Assembly: GCA_025656455.1 (NCBI GenBank)
Contig: JAHXHS010000030.1
Coordinates: forward strand, 1 to 64,000
Source: Candidatus Thiodiazotropha sp. (ex Epidulcina cf. delphinae)
GTDB taxonomy: Bacteria > Pseudomonadota > Gammaproteobacteria > Chromatiales > Chromatiaceae
DNA: 64,000 nucleotides
Direction of reading: 5' to 3'
Within the stretch, counting starts at the first letter, position 1, and every line of letters starts with the position of its first letter. The notes under the pieces are model-generated. The model saw nothing but the letters and a program-made list of their open reading frames with translations. It did no database searches and was not told the origin of the DNA. Positions 9,375 through 18,480 of the stretch are shown one piece after another. The position numbers and the translations under genes are program-made.

Positions 9375-11255
9375 CAAAGTCAGTGGTTTAAAAGCCCTCC
9401 CATCCCCGGAATAGAACCGGGAAAAGCCCTCATAAAACTCGAGACGCAATACCTGGATGGCGACGATCAGACCCTCCAGGACCAGGATGAAGACATTGCC
9501 CAACACTACCGTGATCCAGTGGCCGGTGTCGCCCATCATGTTGGCCAGGGTGAAGACGGCGATCGCTAATGCCACATGGTTAAGACTGAAGGCGGCGACA
9601 CGCAGGAAGGAGAGGGTGTTGGAGGCATAGCCGGTAATGGTCTCGAAGGTCTCGATAAAGGCGACCAGGATACGCTCGCCGATCGAGGCCTCCTGTTCGA
9701 TCAGCTTGTGGGCGAAGATACCGATCAGGGTGAGAACGGCGAGGGTGGCCCAAAAGGCGCCGACGCTGCCGTCGGCGTAGAAACTGTAACCGGTGCCCAG
9801 CAGGCCGGCGTAGAGCAGCAGCGAGAGCAGGCCGTTGTCGCCGAACAGGGCGCCGAGACGGTCTCCCTGCACCAAGTGATTGAAGATATTTAGCAGGGTC
9901 ACCAGGGTGATGAAGCCGATGCCCCACAGCAGCGCCACGGTGAGCATATAGAGGGGATCGGTGAGTGGCGCGATCCATAACGCATGCAGGATGTGTTCGA
10001 AGCCGAAGATACTGCCGTAGAGAAAACCGAACAGCATTGACGAGAGACCGGCGGCGATGCCGAAGGCGGTGAAACTGCCGAGTTTACGATGCAACAACAG
10101 GGCGGCGCCGAGGATCACCGCGCCGTGGCCGACATCGCCGAACATCATGCCGAACATGAGGATGTAGGTGAGGGCGAACAGTTGGGTGGGATTGACCTCC
10201 CCGTAACGGGGAACGCCGTATTGCATGACCAGGGCGGAAAAGGGCTTGAGCAAAGGGCTGTGGCGCATCACGGAGGGCACCAACGGTCGCTCCTCGGCTG
10301 TCGGATCCCGCGCCTCCAGGACGAAGGCGCTGGGCAGCCTTTCGCTCAGGGCGAGTTCGACGGCAGGGAGATCGTCAGCGGGGACCCAACCCTGTAACCG
10401 TGACAGATCGCCGCGATGGCGCGCGGCTTCGCCCAGCGCCACATAGGGCGAAGCCAGATGGAGGATATGGGCGGCTCTCTCCAGCGCTTGCCGGGATTCG
10501 GCGCTCCAGGCGCTGATCGCTTGTTCGAGCGCCTGCGCGGCCTGCTTTACCGTCTCCCTGCGTTGCATCAGCCGGGTCTTGGCGGCGTCCGGTTCGGCAT
10601 GCAGTTCGGACGGAATCTCCAGCGGACGGAAACCGGCGGTATCGAGCACCGACTGCAGTTTCGAGGCTTCACGATCATTCGCGCCGACGATGATCACGTG
10701 GGCCTCGTTTTCACTCTCCATGAAAGGGAACAGCAGATAACGGTCGAGTCCCAGGGCGTCCCTCAACTGGTCGACCTGGGCGCGGGGAAGCATGCCGATG
10801 TGGGTCTCGAGGAAACGCTTGTCGCCCTGGAGCTGGCCCAGATCGATATGTAGGTTGCGGAAGTTGGCCAGGGTGGTCTCGAGCTGATCGATGTTGACAC
10901 GCTCTTCATGCTGGCGGCGACGGGTCTCTTCGAAACCGGAGCAGGTCTCCCAGGCGATGCCTAACCACTGGTTCGCCTGATCGAGTTCGCTCTCTGAGAT
11001 CGGTGTCACCCCTTCGGGCAGGGAGGCCGGCGCGAAACCGACTTCCGAAGCGATCTTGTCGAGCCGCGTCTTTGCCTGGGTGTAGGTTTCACGAAATCGC
11101 CGGCCCGGGACCTCGGGGAGCGCCTGCTCCGCATAGGGGCGGGTGTCAGGACTGAAATTGTTGAGTGCGGCGAGGATCACCGAGGCGCTGGGCAAGTCGC
11201 TGGTGATGACCTGGATGCTGATGTGTTTCATCGACAGGGGGGTGAACATCTGCAT
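9372..11255 (-). CDS. atpI: V/A-type ATPase subunit I (stator, a-subunit homologue)
   Basis: Subunit I carries the ion half-channels next to the K ring. The 627-residue protein has a soluble coiled-coil N-terminal half (about 1-330) and a membrane half with about seven or eight helices. The membrane half includes YGVPRYGEVNPTQLFALTYI, MFGMMFGDVGHGAVILGA, ASNTLSFLRVAAFSLNHVAL and the C-terminal LEFYEGFSRFYSGDGRAFKP, all diagnostic of the family. The conserved arginine of SFLR is the likely channel residue. Its ATG overlaps the end of subunit C by one base at 11255. It is slightly short for the family. Confidence 0.95.
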   Translation of the reverse strand: MQMFTPLSMKHISIQVITSDLPSASVILAALNNFSPDTRPYAEQALPEVPGRRFRETYTQAKTRLDKIASEVGFAPASLPEGVTPISESELDQANQWLGIAWETCSGFEETRRRQHEERVNIDQLETTLANFRNLHIDLGQLQGDKRFLETHIGMLPRAQVDQLRDALGLDRYLLFPFMESENEAHVIIVGANDREASKLQSVLDTAGFRPLEIPSELHAEPDAAKTRLMQRRETVKQAAQALEQAISAWSAESRQALERAAHILHLASPYVALGEAARHRGDLSRLQGWVPADDLPAVELALSERLPSAFVLEARDPTAEERPLVPSVMRHSPLLKPFSALVMQYGVPRYGEVNPTQLFALTYILMFGMMFGDVGHGAVILGAALLLHRKLGSFTAFGIAAGLSSMLFGFLYGSIFGFEHILHALWIAPLTDPLYMLTVALLWGIGFITLVTLLNIFNHLVQGDRLGALFGDNGLLSLLLYAGLLGTGYSFYADGSVGAFWATLAVLTLIGIFAHKLIEQEASIGERILVAFIETFETITGYASNTLSFLRVAAFSLNHVALAIAVFTLANMMGDTGHWITVVLGNVFILVLEGLIVAIQVLRLEFYEGFSRFYSGDGRAFKPLTL

Positions 11256-12313
11256 CAGGCAACGGCCTCCGGTGTTGCGGCATCCATGGCATCTCCGGGT
11301 ACGGCTTCGTCGAGCATGGCTTGATCCATCTGCAGCAGTTTGCCCTGGATGATGGCGTAGAGCCGTATCAGGTCCATGTCGCGGATGATCAGGTAGCTGA
11401 GGGCGGAGACCACTGCATCGGGGCTGTAGCGCATCAGTTTTTGCAGTTCGACGGAGACGGTCCGGTCAAGCCGCTGCCGCACCTGGGTCGTGTTCTCCGC
11501 GCCCGAAAGCAGGGTCCGGAACGGGGCGGGCAGGTGGTCGATGATGGTTTCCAGTCCGTCCAGATTGGCGAGTTCCATCAGGTTGTCTCGCTGGATACGG
11601 CCGCCGTAGGGAATCAACAGATAGTAGGCCTCGCTGGGCGCGAAGTGATAGGCCAGCCGGTAGCGCAGCAACCAGAGGATGTTCTGCCGGTCGATCATGA
11701 TGCCGATCACCTGCTTCAGGCCGCGTTTGTCGATACTGTCGGTGATGTTGGCGTGGCGCAGCATGCCGGTGTAGTAGAGGCGATCGATGGCGGCGTCAAG
11801 AGAGAAGATCTCATGCTGCTCTTCGAAGACATTGCGCGCCTGTCTGGCGATCAGGGCGTAGGGGCCCTGGTCGAGCTGGCGCAGCATCTCCAATACATTC
11901 TCCGCCTGCACCAGCGATTCATGGGGCAGACGGATATTTTCCGGTAGTTCATACAGATTGTCGCGGATCTCTTCCATCCCGAGATGGCTCAACTTACCGC
12001 GGATCAGGGTTTTCAGGTTATAGAGTTCGAACTTTCTCGGCCAGTAGAGCAGCAGCCCCCGGGAGCGTCCGCTGAGCGGTCGCAGCAGCACCGACAGCTC
12101 GCGCATCAACCGGTGCAGCAGGGCCTGTTCCACCAGCCGGCTCTTTTGTCGGGTGTCGATAGCCTCTTCGAAGATGGGTAGCAGATCGAAGGTCTCGCCA
12201 AGCTGATTGAGCGACAACCCCTTCAGGCGCTCGATCTCTGGTGGCGACAAGAGGCGGGCCGACAAGACAGCGACACGGGTTTTGAGGTAGGCCTGATCCC
12301 GGTGTGAGCTCAT
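11255..12313 (-). CDS. atpC: V/A-type ATPase subunit C
   Basis: Subunit C is the funnel that couples the central shaft to the proteolipid ring. The 352-residue helical protein shows the three-fold repeat nature of the family. It has features such as YLKTRVAVLSARLLSPPEIERL near the start, FELYNLKTLIRGKLSHLGMEEI and the YYLLIPYGGRIQRDNL stretch. It is coupled to subunit I by a one-base overlap. A palindromic element of 272 bp lies directly upstream, between this gene and subunit G, and its edge is only about 11 bp from the start codon. Confidence 0.85.
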   Translation of the reverse strand: MSSHRDQAYLKTRVAVLSARLLSPPEIERLKGLSLNQLGETFDLLPIFEEAIDTRQKSRLVEQALLHRLMRELSVLLRPLSGRSRGLLLYWPRKFELYNLKTLIRGKLSHLGMEEIRDNLYELPENIRLPHESLVQAENVLEMLRQLDQGPYALIARQARNVFEEQHEIFSLDAAIDRLYYTGMLRHANITDSIDKRGLKQVIGIMIDRQNILWLLRYRLAYHFAPSEAYYLLIPYGGRIQRDNLMELANLDGLETIIDHLPAPFRTLLSGAENTTQVRQRLDRTVSVELQKLMRYSPDAVVSALSYLIIRDMDLIRLYAIIQGKLLQMDQAMLDEAVPGDAMDAATPEAVA

Positions 12314-12323
12314 TACTATCGTT

Positions 12324-12595
12324 TAGGGCCTGTTAGCACGGTGCGGATGCCCAGCGTTGGCGCTCCCATGAGGCCAGACAAGGCGCGCAGAGCGCGGTTT
12401 GGTGGTTCCAAATAAGCGAGGCGCAACGCCGTATGGCCTCATGGGAGTGCCGACCCTTCGGGACGAGGCCATTTTTTCCCATGACCGCGTTGCACTTTCG
12501 CTGATGTATGGCAGGCACACGGCGCACGGTGCGCCTTGTCCTGCAAAAAAATGGCCGACGTCGATGGGTATCCGCATCGTGTTAACAGGCCCTAG
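12324..12595. repeat. TAG-ended double-hairpin element (type F)
   Basis: Left end TAGGGCCTGTTAGCACGG and right end, complemented, TAGGGCCTGTTAACACGATG are imperfect inverted repeats. Inside are two hairpins: one with arms around GGCGCTCCCATGAGGCC, and one with arms around GGCCATTTTTT and its complement. They are joined by GACCCTTCGGGAC. The short core motifs AAGGCGC, GCAACGC and GCGTTGC are shared with the A, B and D elements although the stems differ. The terminal CTA at 12592-12594 is the stop codon of subunit G. Confidence 0.75.
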
Positions 12596-12918
12596 TCTTC
12601 GTCTGCCTTGGGGTCGATCAGTACGGCGAACGCGGCGTCCAATGCGTTCTCCTCCCTGACTTCCGCATATTCACGCAGTTGCGCGTGGCGCTCATCGAAG
12701 CGCTTTTTCAATTCGGCAATGGTCTGTTCGGCGCGGGTATCGGCCTTCTCCATAAATCCCTGGTGCAGTTCGGGTATGCGCGCCTCGAAATGTTCCTGTT
12801 TCGTTTTCGCTTCCTGCAGGGCCTCCTGGATCATGCGCTCACGCAACGTTTCGGCCTTGCTGTGGATCTGTTGCGCCTTTGTTTCGGCATCCAGCAGTCG
12901 CTGTAGTGACTCTTCCAT
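12592..12918 (-). CDS. atpH: V/A-type ATPase subunit G/H (peripheral stalk)
   Basis: The 108-residue protein is a single charged helix suited to coiled-coil pairing with subunit E. It starts MEESLQRLLDAETKAQQIHS and continues LRERMIQEALQEAKTKQEHF, the pattern of V/A-ATPase G/H subunits. It is the first gene of the operon. Its stop codon TAG is formed by the end of the repeat element at 12324-12595, so the original stop contained TA at this point or the C-terminus has been altered slightly. Confidence 0.75.
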   Translation of the reverse strand: MEESLQRLLDAETKAQQIHSKAETLRERMIQEALQEAKTKQEHFEARIPELHQGFMEKADTRAEQTIAELKKRFDERHAQLREYAEVREENALDAAFAVLIDPKADED

Positions 12919-13137
12919 AAAAACCGATTACCCCCCAGTGTTTGCTTGGCTCGTTTGTTATTTCTGAGGACCTGTATCCGGACAAGCTGTTCGCTGCTCC
13001 GGCAGTACACAAATAGTGTAGCCAATCTGACCGGCGAATGTTTGATTTGAATCGGGAAAAAGCGATTGAGACGGATTATCGATCGAAAGGGTCGAGGCGG
13101 GTCGTCGGATAACGGATGCGGTTGTCTGTTGCCTCGA

Positions 13138-13542
13138 TCATAGCGGTGTTTGCCATGCGCCGCCGTCGGGCGACAGATCGGGCTCCTTGCGTTGGTAGCC
13201 GGCGGCCTTGAGCTTATCCAGGTAGGCCTGCCAAAGCTGGTCTTGGTGTTTGCCCAGATTGTAGAGATACTGCCAATCGTAGAGGCCGGAATCGTGGCCG
13301 TCGTCAAAGAAGATCTTGATCGCATATTGGCCGACCGGTTCTATCCGGGTAATGGTGACCCTCTCCTTGCCCTTCTCCAGTTTCGCCGTCGCCGGGCTGT
13401 GGCCTCTCGTTTCCGCGGAAGGCGAGTAGACACGTAGATACTCACAGGGCAGGGCGAAATGAGCGCCGTCGTCAAAGGCGATATCGAGGAATCGGCTCTG
13501 CTGATGCACCTTGATTTCGACAGGATGGGGTTTGTCTGCCAT
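13138..13542 (-). CDS. DUF971-family protein
   Basis: The 134-residue protein has the DUF971 / gamma-butyrobetaine hydroxylase N-terminal-like fold. It begins PHPVEIKVHQQSRFLDIAFD, has LPCEYLRVYSPSAETRGHSP and ends with the typical HDSGLYDWQYLYNLGKHQDQ. The domain is often linked to iron or iron-sulfur proteins, but its free-standing role is not established. Its ATG shares one base with the stop codon of hemH (TGATG), so the two are translationally coupled; a link to iron or haem metabolism is inference from this. Confidence 0.88.
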   Translation of the reverse strand: MADKPHPVEIKVHQQSRFLDIAFDDGAHFALPCEYLRVYSPSAETRGHSPATAKLEKGKERVTITRIEPVGQYAIKIFFDDGHDSGLYDWQYLYNLGKHQDQLWQAYLDKLKAAGYQRKEPDLSPDGGAWQTPL

Positions 13543-14594
13543 CAGCTTGTCTCTCCAGGGGATGTTTCGGCCTCGGGCCAGCCGCAGGTATGTTGGACGA
13601 TCAGGTCGGCGAACAGTGCGATATGGCTTGGGTGGGCATTCATTGCCGGAATATAGGCATAGCGCTTACCGCCGGCCTGCAGGAAATACCCCCGGTTCTC
13701 CTCGCTGATCTCCTCGAGGGTCTCCAGGCAATCGGCGGAGAAGGCGGGGCAGACCACCTGAACGCTTTCGACACCTTCGCTTCCCCAGCGTTTCAGGGTC
13801 TCGTCGGTATAGGGTTTGACCCACTCCTGGTTGCCGAAGCGGGACTGGAAAGAGACCTGCCACTGATGGTCATGCAGTCCCAGGGATTTCGCCACCTGGG
13901 CAGCGGTGGAACGGCACTCGTCCGGATAGGGATCGCCGGATTCATAGTAGTCCCTGGGGATGCCGTGAAACGAAAACAGCAGTTTTTCTGCTTCGCCTTC
14001 CTGCTCGCGGAAGGCGCGGATGCTCTCGCTCAGGGCGGCGGTATAGTCCGCATCCTGATAGTAGCGATGAATAAACCGGCACTCGGGAATCCGCCGCCAA
14101 CGCTGCAGCTCCGACGTGACTGCGTCGAAGATCGATGCGGTGGTGGTGGCGGAGTATTGGGGATAGAGGGGAAAGACCAGCAGGCGCTGGATATTCTGGC
14201 GGCGCAACGCCTCCAGGGCGCTGGCTATGGACGGATTGCCGTAGCGCATGGCCAGGGCGAAATGGGTCTGTCCGTTGAGGCGGGGTTGCAACGCCGCTGT
14301 CAAGGCGTCGAGTTGCTGGTGGGAGATCACCAACAGGGGAGAGCCTTGGTCGGTCCAGATTTTACCATACGCCTGGGCCGAACGTTTCGGCCTGACCCGC
14401 AATACCATGCCGTGGAGAATGAGCAGCCAGAGTATCCTCGGCAGTGACACGACCCTCGGATCGCTGAGAAACTCCGCCAGATAGCGTCTGACCGCTGGTG
14501 TGGTCGGGTTATCGGGCGTTCCCAGGTTGACTAGCAGGATGCCAAGCCCTCCATCGGGTTGCTTGAGCTGGTCTGACTGGTCGATATATTTCAT
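13542..14594 (-). CDS. hemH: Ferrochelatase
   Basis: HemH inserts Fe2+ into protoporphyrin IX in the last step of protohaem synthesis. The 350-residue protein matches the family length and shows ILLVNLGTPDNPTTPAVRRY at the N-terminus, VFPLYPQYSATTTAS in the middle, the active-site LLFSFHGIPRDY and, near the end, VQVVCPAFSADCLETLEEI. It begins 4 bases after the end of the upstream hypothetical gene and is coupled to the downstream DUF971 gene, giving a three-gene operon. Confidence 0.97.
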   Translation of the reverse strand: MKYIDQSDQLKQPDGGLGILLVNLGTPDNPTTPAVRRYLAEFLSDPRVVSLPRILWLLILHGMVLRVRPKRSAQAYGKIWTDQGSPLLVISHQQLDALTAALQPRLNGQTHFALAMRYGNPSIASALEALRRQNIQRLLVFPLYPQYSATTTASIFDAVTSELQRWRRIPECRFIHRYYQDADYTAALSESIRAFREQEGEAEKLLFSFHGIPRDYYESGDPYPDECRSTAAQVAKSLGLHDHQWQVSFQSRFGNQEWVKPYTDETLKRWGSEGVESVQVVCPAFSADCLETLEEISEENRGYFLQAGGKRYAYIPAMNAHPSHIALFADLIVQHTCGWPEAETSPGETS

Positions 14595-14598
14595 GCAC

Positions 14599-15519
14599 TC
14601 ATTTCCGGTTGGCTGTACGGATTTTTGCCTCTATGCGGGCACGATTCAACAGCGCTTTGTTATCTATCTCAGGATAGAGACGCCAAAGTCGATCCACGGC
14701 CTCTGCCTGTCCCACCGCCAACCTCTCCAGGCGTGCCCGGGTGGTGTCGCTGAGTTGGAGCAGCAGCATCTGTGGGGCTTTCCAGGCGATATAGTCTGCG
14801 ATCAGTTGCCGATCCTCCTCATCTTTCCAATCTTCTGTCAGCGGCAGTTCGGGAAAGCGCCCTGGTTCAGGTCCCTTATCTGATGCCCGGCAAGGCGTGA
14901 CTGTACCGTTTCGGCGGCGATGGAACCAGCCGCTGCGCTGGTGTTGACCACTCCTTGTCCGAACCAGCGCCTCCATAACCGAGGCATGCACCCGCGGATT
15001 GTAACCGTCATTGCCGGGCACGCCTCTCTCCAGTAAATGCGCTGAGGTGAATGTGAAGTCTCCCCGTTCAGCGGCAATCCACTTGATGGCGCCAAAGGCC
15101 TCTATTTCAGATTCAGTGCGGCAGCTTCTCAGCAGGGCGACCGGTTGCAGGCACTGTTCATCCAGTAACCACTGCTCAAAATGGTCCGCCAAGGGGAACG
15201 GCAATTCAGCCAGGGCGGGCCGCAAGCCCTCAAGCAACTTGTCCGTGGAATCGATCATGTCGCGGACATTGAACAGAGGATTGACCGGCACCTGTTTGAG
15301 TCCGTGTTGCTCAGACCAACGCCCGAACGTGTAGAACTGCTGTCCGCTGAACGGCATATTGGCCCACAAGCCCTGGGGCCTGTCGCTGAGCACCTGGATC
15401 TCCCAGGAGAGGCCGTTACTGCTGAGCGCTCGGGCCTTTTCGCTGAGAAATACCTGCAGCACACCGTTGAAAGGGTTCAGTCGGCGTATGCTGAATGCGT
15501 GTTCGGAGCGGTCATTCAT
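14599..15519 (-). CDS. Hypothetical protein upstream of hemH
   Basis: The predicted protein has about 306 residues, is soluble and has no signal peptide. It contains FNGVLQVFLSEKARALSSNG, a mid region with several Trp/Phe and a basic C-terminus (NKALLNRARIEAKIRTANRK). I do not recognise a family. The reading frame is open 18 codons further upstream, but those codons fall in a TAG-type repeat end (15530-15563), so the ATG at 15519 is preferred. It ends 4 bases before hemH. A role in haem supply is possible only by context. Confidence 0.55.
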   Translation of the reverse strand: MNDRSEHAFSIRRLNPFNGVLQVFLSEKARALSSNGLSWEIQVLSDRPQGLWANMPFSGQQFYTFGRWSEQHGLKQVPVNPLFNVRDMIDSTDKLLEGLRPALAELPFPLADHFEQWLLDEQCLQPVALLRSCRTESEIEAFGAIKWIAAERGDFTFTSAHLLERGVPGNDGYNPRVHASVMEALVRTRSGQHQRSGWFHRRRNGTVTPCRASDKGPEPGRFPELPLTEDWKDEEDRQLIADYIAWKAPQMLLLQLSDTTRARLERLAVGQAEAVDRLWRLYPEIDNKALLNRARIEAKIRTANRK

Positions 15520-15529
15520 TCGATGAGAC

Positions 15530-15686
15530 TCGTGTACCTTGTCATGGATACTGTAATATTCAGAGCCACCCAAATACGCCGGAACGCCCCGCAGGAAGTG
15601 CCCTTGGGGTGCTAGGCGCGTTGCGCCTGGTCTTGAGGCATTGACGGGCCTCTGATTGGTACAGTTTATACGTTACACCACACTAG
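15530..15686. repeat. Fragments of TAG-ended elements (type E end, type A end)
   Basis: 15530-15563 is a 34-bp end containing TACCTTGTCATGGATACTG, shared with the ends at 43792 and 53648. From about 15612 the sequence switches to the right arm of a type A element (GGCGCGTTGCGCC, GAGGCATTGACGGGCCTC) and its terminal part ending CACACTAG at 15686. Two unrelated element ends have evidently been joined by deletion. The piece lies between divergent genes (hypothetical and pckA) and may influence both promoters. Confidence 0.6.
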
Positions 15687-15761
15687 GAGACTGGAACAAT
15701 CGAGGGCTCGCTTGCTATAGTCGGTAATTCCGTACAAGCAGCGAAAGGGGAGACGAGGACG

Positions 15762-17369
15762 ATGCGCGAATCCGCCGGAGTAACCCATAGTAAATACGGC
15801 CTGGAAAATCACGGCCTGTACAACTTGAACGATATCTATTGGAACCTGCCGACGCCGAGTCTGATGGAGCAGGCGATATTCAGACGCGAGGGGCAACTCT
15901 CACATCTCGGTCCCTTGGTGGTCAGGACGGGACATCACACCGGCCGCTCGGCCAACGATAAGTTTATCGTCGACGAGCCCTCGGTCAGCAAGGATATCTG
16001 GTGGGGCGATATCAACCGGCCGATCTCCGAGGAGGCCTTTGATAATCTGCACAAGCGCCTGGCCTCCTATCTGCAGAACAAGGATGTCTATGTGCAGGAC
16101 TGTTATGCCGGGGCCGATGCCGACTACCGCCTGCCGGTGCGGGTCATCACTGAGAATGCCTGGCACAACATCTTTGCCCGGAATGTCTTCATTCAGGGCG
16201 AGCGGGAGGAACTGGTCGATCACGTGCCCAGCTTTACCGTGATCGACGTGCCCCGGTTTCATGCCATACCCGAGGTGGACGGCACCCGTAGCGAGACGTT
16301 CATTATTGTCAACTTCGCCAAGAAGCTGGTGCTGATCGGCGGCACCAGCTATGCCGGCGAGATTAAAAAATCGATCTTCAGCGTGATGAACTACCTGATG
16401 CCGCATCGGGAAGTGTTGCCGATGCACTGTTCGGCGAATATCGGACCCGACGGCAGGTCGGCCCTCTTCTTCGGTCTCAGCGGCACCGGCAAGACCACCC
16501 TGTCGGCGGATGCCAACCGCACCCTGATCGGCGATGACGAGCATGGTTGGAGCGATCGCGGCATCTTCAATTTCGAAGGGGGCTGCTATGCCAAGATGAT
16601 CAAACTGTCACAGGAGAACGAACCGGAGATATACGGCACCAGCATGCGTTTCGGCACCATCCTGGAGAACGTGACCATGGAGGCCAATTCCAGACGCCTC
16701 GATCTCGATGACGGCTCGATGACGGAGAATACTCGTGGCGCCTATCATATCAGCGCGATTCCCAACGCCACCCTGGAGGGCGTCGGCGATCATCCGGCAA
16801 CCATCATTATGCTCACCGCGGATGCCTTCGGGGTATTGCCCCCGGTCTCCCGGCTCAGCGCCGCCCAGGCGATGTACCATTTCATCTCCGGCTATACGGC
16901 GCGGGTCGCCGGCACCGAAAAGGGCGTGACAGAGCCGTCGCCGGTATTCAGCGCCTGTTATGGCGCACCCTTCATGCCGCTGCATCCACAGCGCTATGCG
17001 GAACTGTTGGGCCGACGCATCGAGGAACACGGTTCGAAGGTCTGGCTGGTGAATACCGGCTGGACAGGGGGGCCTTATGGGGTGGGCAATCGGATGCCGA
17101 TCCCCCATACCCGGGCGATGGTGAATGCCGTGCTTGATGGTAAGCTCGATGATGTGTCCATGCGCCTGGATCCCATTTTCGGTTTAGAGATCCCGACCCA
17201 GGTGCCGGGTGTCCCTGCTGAGCTGCTCTTCCCACGGGATACCTGGAAGGATCAGACGGCCTATGATGCCCAGGCCCGCAAGCTAGCCGGCATGTTCCGT
17301 GACAACTTCAAGAAGTTTGCCGATCAGGTGACTGGGGATGTGAAGGAGGCAGCGCCGAAGGTGGGATGA
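15762..17369 (+). CDS. pckA: Phosphoenolpyruvate carboxykinase (ATP)
   Basis: PckA converts oxaloacetate and ATP to phosphoenolpyruvate, CO2 and ADP, the entry step of gluconeogenesis. The 535-residue length is normal. Visible motifs are RSANDKFIV (substrate side), the P-loop GLSGTGKTTLS near residues 238-248, the metal-binding DDEHGW and the adenine-site TRGAYHISAIPN region. The ATG at 15762 follows a GGGGAGACGAGG ribosome-binding region. The gene is monocistronic and flanked on both sides by repeat elements. Confidence 0.98.
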   Translation: MRESAGVTHSKYGLENHGLYNLNDIYWNLPTPSLMEQAIFRREGQLSHLGPLVVRTGHHTGRSANDKFIVDEPSVSKDIWWGDINRPISEEAFDNLHKRLASYLQNKDVYVQDCYAGADADYRLPVRVITENAWHNIFARNVFIQGEREELVDHVPSFTVIDVPRFHAIPEVDGTRSETFIIVNFAKKLVLIGGTSYAGEIKKSIFSVMNYLMPHREVLPMHCSANIGPDGRSALFFGLSGTGKTTLSADANRTLIGDDEHGWSDRGIFNFEGGCYAKMIKLSQENEPEIYGTSMRFGTILENVTMEANSRRLDLDDGSMTENTRGAYHISAIPNATLEGVGDHPATIIMLTADAFGVLPPVSRLSAAQAMYHFISGYTARVAGTEKGVTEPSPVFSACYGAPFMPLHPQRYAELLGRRIEEHGSKVWLVNTGWTGGPYGVGNRMPIPHTRAMVNAVLDGKLDDVSMRLDPIFGLEIPTQVPGVPAELLFPRDTWKDQTAYDAQARKLAGMFRDNFKKFADQVTGDVKEAAPKVG

Positions 17370-17454
17370 TTTCAACGGCAATTTAATTATGAATTGTGAA
17401 TGTTGAATTTTGAATTTCGGTGCTCGCTTCGCTCGCGGCTTTATTAATTTGGCA

Positions 17455-17850
17455 TGGGTAAACCCCCGGCTATGCCGGGGGGGCTCGCATAGGTTTTACC
17501 GAGACCAAGAACTGTGAGGGAGAAGTCTATGCCAGACTATCAAAGTCTGATCCACACGAGGGGGGACTGCAGATATCATGTGGTATTTATACCAAGAGAC
17601 GTCAAAAGCGGATCTACGGTAAGTTGCGGAAATATCTGGGAGAAATATTTCGCGAGCTGGCCAAGAGGCGAGGTGCGGAAATCGTGGAAGGCCACATGAT
17701 GATAGATCATGTATAGATGTGCATCAGCATACCCCCGAAATATTCGGTATCCAATACGGTAGGGTATATCAAAGGTAAGAGTGCTATTGTTATAGCTCGG
17801 AAATTTAGTGCGGCATAGAAACCCACGTCCTATGGGCGTGGTCATGAATG
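17455..17850 (+). mobile_element. IS200-like element, decayed copy 1
   Basis: A left-end hairpin CCCCCGGC-TAT-GCCGGGGG (17463-17481) precedes the remnant of an IS200 Y1 transposase gene at 17529. A right-end hairpin, CCACG...CGTGG near 17823-17842, follows it. Subterminal hairpins of this type are the recognition structures of IS200/IS605 elements, which move as single strands without inverted repeats or target duplication. The element is shorter than a full IS200 because the 3' part of the gene is missing. Confidence 0.65.
17529..17818 (+). pseudogene. tnpA: IS200 transposase TnpA, broken
   Basis: The gene starts MPDYQSLIHTRGDCRYHVVF, a clear IS200 TnpA N-terminus. After VFIPR a shift of frame is needed to continue RIYGKLRKYLGEIFRELAKR and GAEIVEGHMMIDHV. 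There a TAG replaces the histidine codon of the HxH-type motif region. The tail MCISIPPKYSVSNTVGYIKG and IVIARKF then ends prematurely, so the tyrosine-containing C-terminus is absent. At least three independent lesions make it inactive. Confidence 0.8.
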
Positions 17851-18470
17851 ACTGGCTCGGCCTGTCATGATGGTCCGCTCATGTTAAAACCGACGTTGAG
17901 TTGTCCCCACAACATCAACGAAGGTAATAACATGAGCAGATTTGAGAAGTTAACGCATGTCCTGTGGCATTGCCAATATCACATTGTATGGGTTCCGAAG
18001 TATCGGTATCGGGTGTTGAAGGGAGTTATTGGTCAGGAGGTTCACAACAGTATCGAGGTGTTCTGTAGCCAGTTACAGTGCCGTATTGTGGAGTTGAGCG
18101 TGCAGCCTGACCCTGTGCATCTATTGGTGAGGATACCGCCGAAGGTCTCGGTCTCGAAGCTGATGGGGGTAGTCAAATGACGAACAGCCCTGAGGTTATT
18201 CACGAGATTTCCGTACCTGCGGAAGAGGCCATACTGGGGAAATCGTTTCTGGGCAAAAGGATACTGCGTGGATACGGTTGGTGTTGATGCGGAGATCATA
18301 CGTAAGTATGTGAAGTATCAAGAGAAGCATGAACTTCGCCAACAAGAGATAGATTTCAGGAAATAGTGAGAACTGGGACAACTCATCGGCCAGCCTTCTC
18401 AGAAGGCTGGCTTTGTGTGCCCCCTTTTAGGGGGCTTAGGGCAAGTCCGCGTTCTAAGAACGCGGATGTT
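17851..18470 (+). mobile_element. IS200-like element, copy 2
   Basis: A left-end hairpin GTTG-GTTGT...ACAAC-CAAC near 17892-17919 precedes a second Y1 transposase gene at 17932-18366. Downstream are GCCAGCCTTC...GAAGGCTGGC (18392-18414), CCCCCTTTTAGGGGG and a terminal GCGTTCTAAGAACGC hairpin ending about 18470. It follows copy 1 directly, so the two insertions are tandem. Confidence 0.65.
17932..18366 (+). pseudogene. tnpA: IS200 transposase TnpA with one nonsense codon
   Basis: The frame encodes MSRFEKLTHVLWHCQYHIVW and VPKYRYRVLKG, the HxH-like segment DPVHLLVRIPP, then SKLMGVVK, a TGA at 18178-18180, and continues in the same frame with RTALRLFTRFPYLRKRPYWG, GYCVDTVGVDAEIIRKYVK to a normal stop at 18366. 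IS200 relatives have Gly at the stop position (VKGRTA), so GGA to TGA is the only visible lesion. Full length would be 144 residues, normal for the family. The loss looks recent. Confidence 0.85.
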
Positions 18471-18480
18471 TAGAGGAAAG

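Noticed and set aside
17455..18470. CDS calls for the IS200 transposases
   Set aside because: Copy 1 has a frameshift, an internal stop and a lost C-terminus, and copy 2 has a nonsense codon, so both were listed as pseudogenes.
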